Under the pieces are notes generated by a model. The model was not told where the DNA came from and did no database searches. It saw only the letters and a program-made list of their open reading frames with translations. A stretch of DNA of 64,000 bases from JAKRSE01 sp943369295 (GTDB lineage: Bacteria; Armatimonadota; Fimbriimonadia; Fimbriimonadales; Fimbriimonadaceae): contig CALRMU020000002.1 in the NCBI GenBank assembly GCA_943369295.1, positions 496,001-560,000 on the forward strand, read 5' to 3'. Both the position numbers and the translations under genes were made by a program. Positions 43,548-51,585 of this stretch are shown piece after piece; the stretch's first letter is position 1; every line of letters starts with the position of its first letter.

Positions 43548-44411
43548 CTACCAGGCGATAACCGTGAGCTCCTTGTCTCCCTGCTCCAAAATGGCTTCGC
43601 CAGACCGGACGCCAACGAGCTTGAAGCCAGGGCCGAACTTGTCGCCGGGGCTGATGAATCGAGGCTTGTCGTCAGGACCAACAAAGACGGCAGTTCCTTC
43701 TCCGAGCCCGGACGCCGTACCGGTGAGTCTCCATCCTGAGAGCGGATCAGCGAAGGCTCCCACTGCTCCAGCGTTGGCCGAGGCTTCTGCTTCGGCTTCG
43801 GCCAGGGCTTGACCTGTGACAATCTGTCCCATGCTGAAGATCATCATTCTCACGCCTTTCGGTGATCTGCGCTCCACTTCAAAGGCACCGTAGGCTCGCA
43901 CTCTTTCGCCCTTGCGTCCCAAAGAGGTTTCGCCCTGGGGGACTTCGAAAATCAGGCGATCACGTGAAGAAAAGCCGCTGTCGGATTCTGGAATCAAGCG
44001 GTAAACCCACTGACCATTTACCAGTTCCTTGTCTTCAATTTTGCCTGAGGCAGAAACGATCCACCCCGTGAGAGGCTTGAGTTCCTTGGCTTCGGCAAGC
44101 ACCTTGATTGAGGCGACATCCGATACTGGGGCTGGTGCCGGCTGCTGAGGAGCCTGCCCAGTTGGAGCGCCAAGAGCTTTGGCTCCGCCTTCTTCCCAGG
44201 TCCGGTCTGGACCAGGGGTGCCAAGCATTCTTTTGGCTCGTTGAAGGTTGTTGACTCCGTTGGCTGCCGCCCTGGAATTCAGGTCACCAGCGATTCCTGT
44301 CGCTGCCGCCTGCCCGGCTAATGTCTGGCCAACGGCTCCCACCGGCAGCCACAAAACGGCTCCAGCCAGCAAAAATGCTGCTGCTCCCACCGACAACCCA
44401 CGCGCATCCAT
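43548..44411 (-). CDS. Membrane-anchored protein with PilP/GspC-like C-terminal domain
   Basis: 287 residues. An N-terminal hydrophobic helix (about 8-30) is followed by a Pro/Ala/Gln-rich linker and a periplasmic part. The last 55 residues (AVFVGPDDKPRFISPGDKFG then GFKLVGVRSGEAILEQGDKE) have the pattern of the HR domain in PilP and GspC, which connects inner-membrane parts of pilus or type II secretion systems to the secretin. A central Ala/Glu-rich stretch (AEAEAEASANAG) looks helical. The link to the two prepilin-like genes in this window is inference. Confidence 0.7.
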   Translation of the reverse strand: MDARGLSVGAAAFLLAGAVLWLPVGAVGQTLAGQAAATGIAGDLNSRAAANGVNNLQRAKRMLGTPGPDRTWEEGGAKALGAPTGQAPQQPAPAPVSDVASIKVLAEAKELKPLTGWIVSASGKIEDKELVNGQWVYRLIPESDSGFSSRDRLIFEVPQGETSLGRKGERVRAYGAFEVERRSPKGVRMMIFSMGQIVTGQALAEAEAEASANAGAVGAFADPLSGWRLTGTASGLGEGTAVFVGPDDKPRFISPGDKFGPGFKLVGVRSGEAILEQGDKELTVIAW

Positions 44412-44527
44412 GAGGTTTTTGTTCCACTTTTGTCTGGCTCCGAGTTCGGTAAGTTTGCTGGGGAGGGGGACTGGAGGCGCTTTGAATTGAGTGGATTCAA
44501 CACAAAGCCGCAGGTAAAAATGATCCC

Positions 44528-45046
44528 GTGTATATTTTGCTGAATCAGGTTGAGGAGAAGTCCGGCCCTTACCAGATAAATGAGCTTGTAGAAATGGTCG
44601 ATTCAGGCCGGATAGAAGCAGATGCGGTTGTTGAGCATTCGCAGAATGGTGAGAGAACCCCTCTTTGCCTTCTGCCAGATTTCATCGCTTCTCAGCCAGG
44701 CTTCAAGCCCTCTGCCTCTCCCGGTCCTTACAAGAGTCCGTTGCCCTACACCCGTGCGGTGCCAGGAAGAATGCCAAGGGAAGCAATTGAGAAGGGAGTA
44801 CAGGAGTCGAAAGCAGGCTCTGAAAAGGCCGCTCGGCTGGCTTGGGCGGGATGGGTTTGTGCCCTTTCCGCTCTGATTTGTGCTTTGCTGCTACCCTATT
44901 TCTACCTTTTGTTTTCGATAGCGGCTCTTGCTTTCGCCCAAGATTCCAAGAACAAAGGCTACAGGAAGGCAGATATGCTTCTGATCCTTGCCGCGGCCAC
45001 AGTTCCTCTTGGATTGGGGTTGGCCGCCTTCGCTGTCAGCCGTTGA
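44528..45046 (+). CDS. GYF_2-domain membrane protein, copy 1
   Basis: 172 residues from a GTG. The first 50 residues form a GYF_2/DUF4339-type domain (GPYQINELVEMVDSGRIEADAVV), a small fold that binds proline-rich peptides. A Pro/Ser linker and two membrane helices at about 105-170 follow. TAAAAA lies seven bases before the GTG. It is the most divergent of three tandem genes with the same layout (next at 45127 and 45772). Possible partners are Pro-rich proteins such as the nearby kinase linker, but that is a guess. Confidence 0.8.
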   Translation: MYILLNQVEEKSGPYQINELVEMVDSGRIEADAVVEHSQNGERTPLCLLPDFIASQPGFKPSASPGPYKSPLPYTRAVPGRMPREAIEKGVQESKAGSEKAARLAWAGWVCALSALICALLLPYFYLLFSIAALAFAQDSKNKGYRKADMLLILAAATVPLGLGLAAFAVSR

Positions 45047-45113
45047 GGCGACAGTACTGAAGTAAGCATTTCCTTGAAGTCATACATTGCAGTCGGAGAG
45101 CACCCCAGCATGG

Positions 45114-45119
45114 TACAAA
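45114..45119 (+). promoter_or_regulatory. Start-proximal TACAAA, copy A
   Basis: GGTACAAA with seven bases to the ATG at 45127. The same motif and spacing precede the paralogue at 45772, so the duplication kept it. Confidence 0.5.
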
Positions 45120-45126
45120 AGAAACG

Positions 45127-45705
45127 ATGTACTGGGTGATGGGAGAGGGTGGTGCAAAGTATGGTCCGGCCGATGTGGCGACCCTAAAGCAGTGGGCGGA
45201 AGAGAATCGGCTCACACCGACTTCGATGCTGGAAGATGCGACTACTGGCGTGCAGATGCAGGCCAGCCAGGTGCCAGACCTCTTTCCGCCGGCCGCTCCT
45301 CCAACCGGGCCAAGCGCAGCGGGCTCGCCCTACCAATCTCCCGGCGGAGCTCAGCCTGGTGGACCTCAGCCTGGCGAAAATCCTTACTAGCAGCAGAATC
45401 CCTACTCCACACCAAATGCCAGCTATCCTCGGCCTGACTATTCGGGCAGCGAGAAGGCGCCGACTATCGCGATTGTGGGGTGGATTTTGGCCGCAGTTTC
45501 TCTTCTCTGCTGCCCCATCTGTCTCGGTCCGGCTGCCATTTACTGCGGCTACAAGGCCGACCAGGAAGGATACAAGCATGGAAAGCTGCTGATGATCTGT
45601 GCGGCCGTGGCCATTGTGCTTGGTGCCTTGATCGGAATTGGCCTGAGCGCGGCGACCGGCGGATTTCAGCCCGATTCTGGTTCTGGCCTGCCGCCCATCA
45701 ACTAA
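45127..45705 (+). pseudogene. GYF_2-domain membrane protein, copy 2, interrupted by an in-frame TAG
   Basis: Residues 1-87 (MYWVMGEGGAKYGPAD...) form the GYF_2 domain and Pro-rich linker. A TAG at 45388-45390 stops this frame after NPY. The same frame then continues QQNPYSTPNASYP and two membrane helices, ending in TAA at 45703-45705. The intact paralogue at 45772 has PYQQNPY at the same place, so the TAG replaces a CAG glutamine codon by one change. No frameshift is needed. It may be a recent nonsense mutation, a sequencing error, a truncated soluble GYF protein, or a readthrough site. The rest of the frame shows no decay. Confidence 0.82.
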
Positions 45706-45758
45706 TCACTCTTACTTTCAGATTGATCCTGTCAGGAATTCAGGGGCCTCCTTCGTGG

Positions 45759-45764
45759 TACAAA
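45759..45764 (+). promoter_or_regulatory. Start-proximal TACAAA, copy B, inside a hairpin
   Basis: GGTACAAA seven bases from the ATG at 45772. It lies in the loop region of GGCCTCCTT (45745-45753) and AAGGAGGCC (45763-45771), which could also hide the AGGAGG ribosome site. Confidence 0.5.
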
Positions 45765-45771
45765 GGAGGCC

Positions 45772-46350
45772 ATGTACTTTGTGGTGGCCGAGGGTGGTGC
45801 GAAATATGGGCCAGCCGATGTTGATACGCTGAAGCAGTGGGTGGCGGAAAATCGACTGACCCCCACATCGATGCTGGAAGATGCTGCGACCGGCGTGCAG
45901 ATTCAGGCCAGCCAGGTGCCGGGCCTCTTTCCTCCTGCCCAGCCAACGATTCAGCAGACGCCCCCGACTGAGACCCCCGTCGGAACAGCTTCTCCCTATT
46001 CGAACCCAGGTCCCACATATCAGTCACCGGGAGCCAGCCCCAGCCCTTACCAGCAGAACCCCTATACGGGTCCGGTTGGCAGCAATTACGGCGGGGCATC
46101 GGGAGAATCTGAAGCAGCCAAGCAGGCGGTCATGTATGGCTGGATCTGCTTTGCCTTGGGAATCGTCTGCTGCTTTCTGATCTCACCTGGCGCCATTTAC
46201 TTTGGCAAAAAGGCAAAGGATGAGGGCCACAGCCAAGGCAACCTGATTTTCATTCTTGGAATCATTTGGACCTGTCTTGGCGTTTGTGGCACGATTGGCT
46301 GGTTTGCCTTGATCTTCCTGTCTGCTGCCGCCGGCGCCGGGACAGGCTAA
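45772..46350 (+). CDS. GYF_2-domain membrane protein, copy 3
   Basis: 192 residues. The GYF_2 domain at 1-55 is nearly identical to that of copy 2 (GGAKYGPADVDTLKQW, ENRLTPTSMLED). A Pro/Tyr/Ser/Gln-rich linker follows, then two membrane helices at about 120-142 and 160-188 separated by FGKKAKDEG. The same layout in copy 1 and the broken copy 2 shows a tandem duplication. Function is unknown; a membrane scaffold that binds Pro-rich partners is plausible. Confidence 0.85.
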   Translation: MYFVVAEGGAKYGPADVDTLKQWVAENRLTPTSMLEDAATGVQIQASQVPGLFPPAQPTIQQTPPTETPVGTASPYSNPGPTYQSPGASPSPYQQNPYTGPVGSNYGGASGESEAAKQAVMYGWICFALGIVCCFLISPGAIYFGKKAKDEGHSQGNLIFILGIIWTCLGVCGTIGWFALIFLSAAAGAGTG

Positions 46351-46361
46351 ACGCAGACCTA

Positions 46362-46406
46362 CCTTGCATCTTTTTGCAAATCAACTTTGAGCAAGAAGAT
46401 GCAAGG
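46362..46406. terminator. Sixteen-base hairpin at convergent gene ends
   Basis: Arms 46362-46377 and 46391-46406 pair over 16 bases with one G-T pair. It separates the rightward GYF gene and the leftward anti-sigma-like gene. No long T run follows. Confidence 0.75.
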
Positions 46407-46410
46407 CGAC

Positions 46411-47301
46411 TCAAAGATTTTTGTCTTTTGGAACGTGCTTTCTAAACTCTGCCTCGGAAATTGGATGGGTATCAAACCTGTACATGAGGGTCGGCGTTCC
46501 TTCAATCCTTGAATAGAACTCTAGCCGCCTAGTGACGGATTCAGAATTTGCTGCGTATGACAGGCACCACTGCTCTGGATTGTCTCCTTTGATCTGCCAC
46601 TTCTGCAATCGAAGAGCCTTTCCTTCAAAATCGACAATAGCCGGTCCAAGGCTTACGAGTAACGGATTCGTTTGCTTTGAAAGTAACTTCGATTTTAAAA
46701 CTGATTCTTCCAGGCTCATGGAAAACAACAGCGGAAAGCCTCCCAATTCGTTCCTCGCTTGCTCTATCTGTGGCGGCGAGTTCGGACTAGAAATGGGATA
46801 AAATTTATCCCATTTTTTAGCCCTCAGACTCGCTTCTGACTTCGCGTTGTCCCTATTAAAATCGCCGCGGTCGTAGGGTTCCACAAAGAACTTAACAAGC
46901 TTTGAGAGCTTCTGAGATTTTTGATCGCGAGCGAAGGTGTCGAGTGCATAGTACTTGGAACTGGATTGGACACCATTCGTGTTTGAACCGTTAAAGCTGC
47001 TATGCTTTACAAGATCGTTAACCAGCAGAGCACCCAAAGGCACTGCCAGGATTAAGCAGGCTGCCCCAGCAACGGCAAGTTTACTAATCCAGAGATTCCC
47101 TGATGGATTAGCGGTTCCGGAAAGAATTTTTCGCCGAGACTGCTCGGAAAGGCTATCTGATCGAATCTCATCAATGACTTCTCTGATTTGGTTCATTCTT
47201 CCCTGAAACAGTGTTAACTGAGGGGCGCCACTAACCATCCTTTCCTCCGACTCCGTCAAAGGACTTTCATTGGCGATTTTTGTCTTGAGTCTATTGTGCA
47301 T
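46411..47301 (-). CDS. Putative membrane anti-sigma factor
   Basis: 296 residues from the ATG at 47301, which overlaps the end of the sigma factor gene by 11 bases; the frame is open upstream but antisense-like there. The N-terminal 70 residues are charged and cytoplasmic (ESEERMVSG, IREVIDEIRSDS). One membrane helix (LAVAGAACLILAVPLGALLV) follows and about 200 residues lie outside. That is the usual anti-sigma layout, and the tight overlap with an ECF sigma gene supports it. No HXXXCXXC zinc motif is present, so it is not a ZAS-type protein. Confidence 0.7.
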   Translation of the reverse strand: MHNRLKTKIANESPLTESEERMVSGAPQLTLFQGRMNQIREVIDEIRSDSLSEQSRRKILSGTANPSGNLWISKLAVAGAACLILAVPLGALLVNDLVKHSSFNGSNTNGVQSSSKYYALDTFARDQKSQKLSKLVKFFVEPYDRGDFNRDNAKSEASLRAKKWDKFYPISSPNSPPQIEQARNELGGFPLLFSMSLEESVLKSKLLSKQTNPLLVSLGPAIVDFEGKALRLQKWQIKGDNPEQWCLSYAANSESVTRRLEFYSRIEGTPTLMYRFDTHPISEAEFRKHVPKDKNL

Positions 47302-47791
47302 TGCGAACCTCGTCTGGCATAGATTCAATTTCGCATAGTGTCTTTTGCAGTCTAGCAACACCTTTGTAAACACGGTGTTTGACAGTCCCCTCTGGAACCT
47401 TCAAAATCTTGGCCGCTTCTTGAGAGGTAAAGCCTTCGACCTTCACCAAAAGAAACGCCTCTCTCTGATGTCTAGGAAGATCCAGAATGAGTTCTTGCAC
47501 AGCTATTGCTGCCGAGAATTCCGGCTCGTTTTTGACCTTTAACCTCAGGAGAGTCTCTAGCTTTCTACGCCGTAAGTGATGACGGACCTTGTTATGGGCT
47601 ATGCCAAACAGCCAGCCTTTCATCTCATCTTCTTCGCAAACAGAATTGGATAAGGTCAGGGCAGAAACAAATGTCTCCTGAGCCAAATCCTCCGCCTCTT
47701 CGCGGCTGCCAGTCATTCGATGACAGTAGCGATAGATGGAATCTAGGTGGCTGCTGAATGCCTGCCTAACAAGATCAGAAGTTGAATCCAT
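47291..47791 (-). CDS. ECF-type RNA polymerase sigma factor
   Basis: 166 residues from the ATG at 47791 (the frame extends to 47869 with an unlikely leader). Region 2 is clear: HLDSIYRYCHRMTGSREEAE then DLAQETF. Region 4 is LPRHQREAFLLVKVEGFTSQ followed by EAAKILKVPEGTVKHRVYKG. There is no region 3 or 1.1, as expected for group 4 sigma factors. It should be held at the membrane by the product of the overlapping downstream gene until an envelope signal releases it. Confidence 0.93.
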   Translation of the reverse strand: MDSTSDLVRQAFSSHLDSIYRYCHRMTGSREEAEDLAQETFVSALTLSNSVCEEDEMKGWLFGIAHNKVRHHLRRRKLETLLRLKVKNEPEFSAAIAVQELILDLPRHQREAFLLVKVEGFTSQEAAKILKVPEGTVKHRVYKGVARLQKTLCEIESMPDEVRNAQ

Positions 47792-47845
47792 GCCAGTACA
47801 TTGGTTCAGTGCCCTGAAGCCCCTGAATAGTTGGCTGGACAAAAA

Positions 47846-47884
47846 CAAAAAAGCCAGCCATCTCAACAAGAGACGGCTGGCTTT
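47846..47884 (-). terminator. Terminator of RNase J gene
   Basis: Arms 47851-47864 and 47870-47883 pair with one mismatch pair; on the minus strand a GGCTTTTTTG tail follows. It is only 55 bases upstream of the sigma factor start. Confidence 0.92.
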
Positions 47885-47907
47885 GGACTTTGGTCCGAAC
47901 TGAGCCC

Positions 47908-49557
47908 CTAGTCCAACCCGAGAATGACGGGGATGACCACCGGCTTCTGCCGGAACATGCGGCCCATTGACCTGCGGACTGGATCGATAAGCTGATCCTC
48001 CAGCACAGGTCGGTTGATGATTTCATCCGGCTTCATGTGGCTGATCTGATCAACCACTTGGCGGGTGACTTCATCCACATCTTCATCGGTTCCGCAGAAC
48101 CCGGCGGCAGTCAGAAGCGGCTTGCCCACAAAGCACTTGCCCTTCTTATCCACTGTCACAGTCACCACGACGACGCCGTTGTGAGCCATGTGGTATCGAT
48201 CGGAAAGGACATCCTCGGTAACACGAACTCCTGCCGATTGGTCGAGCAGAACCTCGCCTGCCTGGACTCCTTCACCGATCCAAGCCTTGTTGTCGTCGAT
48301 GTAGAGGCTGTCTCCGTTGCCAAGCTTGAAGATGCGGTGCTTGGGGTGGCCCATGCCGACCAGCATTTCTTCAAACAGAACCTGGTGGCGGGGTTCGCCG
48401 TGCACTGGCGCAACATAGAAGGGCTTGGTGAGGTTAACCATCATCTTCAGCTCTTCCTGGTGTCCGTGGCCAGAAGCGTGGATGGGGCGGTCGTGCTCTA
48501 GAACAACTCTGGCGCCAAGTTGAACCAGCTTGTTGACGGTTCGATAGATCGAACCTTCGTTGCCTGGGATGGGTCTGGCAGAGTAAAGAATGGTGTCGCC
48601 AGGGACGATCTTGAGTCTGCTGTACTCTTTGCGAGACATCTGGCTGAGAGCGGCGGAGGGTTCGCCCTGGCTGCCAGTGACCAAAATCACAAGCTCATTT
48701 GCGGGGACCTTGCTGACATCTTCCAGCCTCTGATAGGTGCCCTTAGGAATCTTAAGGTAGTTCAGCGACTGGCACATATTCACCGTCGCATCCATACGGC
48801 GGCCAGCAATGGCGACCTTTCGGCCTGTGGCATGGGCGGCATCGAAAGCCTGCTGCATGCGGTGGATGTTGCTTGAGAAGGTGGTGAGCATCACCCTTCC
48901 CGGAGCTTCCAGGAAAATGTCCTTCAGGCCATCTCCGACGATGGATTCGCTGGGTCCCCAGCCTTTTCGGTCGATGTTGGTTGAGTCGCTAAGAAGAAGC
49001 AGAACGCCTTCTTCACCCAGCTCGGCCAGACGACGGATATCTGAAGTCTTGCCGTCCACCGGGCTGAAATCGAACTTGAAGTCAGCGGTGAAGAGCAGAA
49101 TTCCGTGCTCTGTGCCAACCGAGAGAGCGTAGGTTTCAGGAATCGAGTGGGTGACCTGGACCGGCTCGACTGTCAGTCCGCCGACCTTCACCTTGTCTCC
49201 CGGAACCATGCGGATGATGCGGGGTTCTAGGTTGCGGTCCTTTTCAAAAACCTTCATCTTCAGCATGGCTTCGGTAAAGGCCGAAGCGAAGATGGGAATA
49301 TCGACTTCTTTGAGAAGGTAGGAAACGGCTCCGATGTGGTCTTCGTGAGCGTGAGTCAAAAAGAGGCCGCGAATTTTGGCTTTATTCTCAACAATCCAAG
49401 TGAAATCGGGGATAACAATATCCACCCCGTACTGCTCTTCGTGGGGGAAAGAAAGCCCGCAGTCAACAAGAATGACGTCTTCACCCTGTACAACTGCTGT
49501 GCAGTTCTTCCCGATCTCTCCACACCCACCAAGAGGGATCACCTGTACCAAACTCAT
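47908..49557 (-). CDS. rnj: Ribonuclease J
   Basis: 549 residues, the normal length. RNase J is a metallo-beta-lactamase/beta-CASP nuclease with 5'-3' exonuclease and endonuclease activity, central to RNA decay and rRNA 5' maturation in bacteria without RNase E dominance. The zinc site is HAHEDH (69-74). LLLSDSTNIDRKG, the beta-CASP VTGSQGEPSAALSQM, SARPIPGNE and HASGHGHQEEL are all present. The C-terminal domain from about 460 aids dimerisation. TACCCT (49566-49571) lies eight bases before the ATG, and a GAGG sits in the same gap. Confidence 0.96.
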   Translation of the reverse strand: MSLVQVIPLGGCGEIGKNCTAVVQGEDVILVDCGLSFPHEEQYGVDIVIPDFTWIVENKAKIRGLFLTHAHEDHIGAVSYLLKEVDIPIFASAFTEAMLKMKVFEKDRNLEPRIIRMVPGDKVKVGGLTVEPVQVTHSIPETYALSVGTEHGILLFTADFKFDFSPVDGKTSDIRRLAELGEEGVLLLLSDSTNIDRKGWGPSESIVGDGLKDIFLEAPGRVMLTTFSSNIHRMQQAFDAAHATGRKVAIAGRRMDATVNMCQSLNYLKIPKGTYQRLEDVSKVPANELVILVTGSQGEPSAALSQMSRKEYSRLKIVPGDTILYSARPIPGNEGSIYRTVNKLVQLGARVVLEHDRPIHASGHGHQEELKMMVNLTKPFYVAPVHGEPRHQVLFEEMLVGMGHPKHRIFKLGNGDSLYIDDNKAWIGEGVQAGEVLLDQSAGVRVTEDVLSDRYHMAHNGVVVVTVTVDKKGKCFVGKPLLTAAGFCGTDEDVDEVTRQVVDQISHMKPDEIINRPVLEDQLIDPVRRSMGRMFRQKPVVIPVILGLD

Positions 49558-49565
49558 GAGTCCTC

Positions 49566-49571
49566 AGGGTA
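49566..49571 (-). promoter_or_regulatory. -10-like TACCCT before RNase J gene
   Basis: Minus-strand GGTACCCT with eight bases to the ATG at 49557. The gap also contains GAGG, so a leadered alternative cannot be excluded. Confidence 0.4.
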
Positions 49572-49713
49572 CCGGACTGGAAAACTGCGAGCCGGGAAAT
49601 TGACTTCTTGTGGCGTGAAGGGCCTTGGCGGGCGAATCCGTGTTTTCGCTGCTCCTAACATAGATTTTGTGCCTCAAGAAGGAAGATAATCTTGTTGGCT
49701 GTCGAGCACCCTT

Positions 49714-50820
49714 ATGACTAGAGACAGAGTCTTCATTTGTCCAATATCCTTTCGAAATGCCTTGATAATGGCGGTCGCCCTGCTGATGACCTTCTCGTCT
49801 GCCACGGGTGCCTTAGCCCAAAAGACCGAGGGATCTTCGCAAGGCCAGGCTATCGAGCTTCTGAAGAAGTTGAGAGCAAAAGCGAAATCAGGCTTGGTCA
49901 TCACCTACCGAAAGCTGGATACAAAAACCAACCAGTCCTCACTGGAGCGTCTGTCGATCAAGGGATCTTTGCTGAGGCTTGATGAAGTTTTGATTGAACT
50001 GAAGGATGGCGAGGAGCTTTGCCTTTTAGCGACGACCACTATTCAGGACGACTCCACGGTCGGATCGCCCAAGGTTTCAATTGGCCAATATGGCCAGACA
50101 GAGGGACTGTCAGCAAGGGATGTCTTTGATGCTATTGCTTCTTCTCAGCCCCCAAGGCTCTCAAAAACGTCGCTCAGACCTTCGACTGGTGTCTTCACTC
50201 ATGTGGCATGGAGATACGGCAGGACGATTGAAGGCTGGTTTGTTGATAAACTCGCTGGTGCTCAGAACATTGAAGAGAAAGAGTTAGAAGGAGTGAGCCG
50301 GCTTAGTTTCGATGCTGGCGGTCAAGTCCGCGAACACATCAGCCTAAGGGACCCTGCAAACCCCCGAATCATTAAGAGGTCTGGACGGCCCTTGGCGGGC
50401 AAGGGGGGTGAGTTCTTTGGATTTGACTTTTTTGAGTCATCCGACAAGACGCTGAGCTTTACAAGAACCTCTGACTACAGCGTCATTCCTGAGCACATTC
50501 TTCAGCGAGAAGATCAGCCCAATCACAAAGTCCCTCGTGGGCTGGATGAGGATCGATTTGACTATGAGATTTTAGAGGAGAAGTTCGGACTTCTTGATGA
50601 TTCCCACTTTGATTTTGCCGCCCTTGTAAAAAAGGGGTCCTCTAATGCCCTCGCAGGTTTGCAGGCGAAGCAGAGTGCAGTCGTGGGTGCCACTTCTGCT
50701 GGGCTTCCAGCCGCATCCGAGCCGAGCCTGATCAGACCCTTGATCGTCCTCCTCATTATTGCGGTGGCAGGTTTTTGGATTTTGAAGGCGATTTGGCCCA
50801 AGAAATCTAAAACTGAGTAG
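49714..50820 (+). CDS. Exported protein with C-terminal membrane anchor, unknown function
   Basis: 368 residues. A long signal peptide (RNALIMAVALLMTFSSATGALA, cut near residue 35) leads a beta-rich domain of about 290 residues with VITYRKLDTKTNQSSLERL and VFTHVAWRYGRTIEGWFVDK, which resembles LolA-like lipoprotein-carrier folds only in general character. The C-terminus has a membrane helix (LIRPLIVLLIIAVAGFWIL) and a basic end. No family is recognised. A GC-rich hairpin (50850-50881) separates it from the convergent cyclophilin gene. Confidence 0.75.
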   Translation: MTRDRVFICPISFRNALIMAVALLMTFSSATGALAQKTEGSSQGQAIELLKKLRAKAKSGLVITYRKLDTKTNQSSLERLSIKGSLLRLDEVLIELKDGEELCLLATTTIQDDSTVGSPKVSIGQYGQTEGLSARDVFDAIASSQPPRLSKTSLRPSTGVFTHVAWRYGRTIEGWFVDKLAGAQNIEEKELEGVSRLSFDAGGQVREHISLRDPANPRIIKRSGRPLAGKGGEFFGFDFFESSDKTLSFTRTSDYSVIPEHILQREDQPNHKVPRGLDEDRFDYEILEEKFGLLDDSHFDFAALVKKGSSNALAGLQAKQSAVVGATSAGLPAASEPSLIRPLIVLLIIAVAGFWILKAIWPKKSKTE

Positions 50821-50849
50821 AGCGACCTTTATCTTCTATCTCGTGGAAG

Positions 50850-50881
50850 GGCAGGCCTCTGCTTGAGAAGAGGCATCTGCC
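50850..50881. terminator. Hairpin between convergent genes
   Basis: GGCAG/CTGCC outer and GCCTCT/AGAGGC inner pairs form an interrupted stem between two gene ends. No T run, so moderate support. Confidence 0.5.
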
Positions 50882-50896
50882 TTAGGCTCTGTTGGG

Positions 50897-51475
50897 TCAG
50901 CCGCGCTTGATTGCAGCAGTGCTGACCTTGTCGCCCACGTTGAGATTCTTGACGATATCCATGCCTTTCACCACCTGGCCGAAGACAGAATAGCCTCCAT
51001 CGAGAAAACCGTTGGCCGCCAGGTTGATATAGAACTGACTATCGCCTGTGGCCTTATCGTTATCTTTCAAAGAAAGTCCGACTGCACCTTCGACATTTTT
51101 CAGTCCCGTGTTCTCAAAAGGAACCGTAGTGCCGCTGCCGCCTGTGCCGATGCTGGCATCGGTGACATCCTTTTCCTTGGTCTGGGGGTCGCCGAACTGA
51201 GCTAAGAAAGGTCGCGGAGTTTTTACGACTCTAAAGAACTTTTGATCGTTGTAAAAGCCGCTCTGTGCCAGCTTGATAATCTGGGCTGTTGTTTTGGGGG
51301 CTTCTCGAGTCGCCAGGCTGATGACCACTTCGCCTTTGCCCTCGACATCAAGAACCAGAACTGTCTCTCCAGCCTTTGGCTGATAGGCTTGCTGCGCGGT
51401 TGGCGCAAAGCCAGCCGCCAGGACCCACAACGCGGCGATCCCTGCCACCAGCACAACCTTCATCCAGCCTTTCAT
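50897..51475 (-). CDS. Exported cyclophilin-type peptidyl-prolyl isomerase
   Basis: 192 residues. MKGWMKVVLVAGIAALWVLAAGFA is a signal peptide or anchor. The cyclophilin fold shows VVISLATREAPKTTAQIIKLAQ, the strand containing FFRVVK, GDPQTKEKDVTDASIGTGGS, a Gln/Phe catalytic region reduced to DSQFYINLA, and YSVFGQVVKGMDIV. It should speed proline isomerisation in periplasmic proteins. TTGAAGAA just before the ATG gives a weak ribosome site, and TACACT lies about 22 bases upstream. Confidence 0.92.
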   Translation of the reverse strand: MKGWMKVVLVAGIAALWVLAAGFAPTAQQAYQPKAGETVLVLDVEGKGEVVISLATREAPKTTAQIIKLAQSGFYNDQKFFRVVKTPRPFLAQFGDPQTKEKDVTDASIGTGGSGTTVPFENTGLKNVEGAVGLSLKDNDKATGDSQFYINLAANGFLDGGYSVFGQVVKGMDIVKNLNVGDKVSTAAIKRG

Positions 51476-51573
51476 TTCTTCAATCTCTGCGAGCAGTGTA
51501 TCTTCTGCTCACATGGGTTAGACGATTCCAAGCGGGGAATGTCACGACTTACCTAGTCGGGGGTCCCTGGTCT

Positions 51574-51579
51574 CATAAT
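51574..51579 (+). promoter_or_regulatory. -10 hexamer CATAAT, probable leaderless promoter of mvaB-like gene
   Basis: CATAAT with six bases to the ATG at 51586. It decides the start of a frame that stays open 210 bases further upstream. Confidence 0.65.
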
Positions 51580-51585
51580 CTCACC

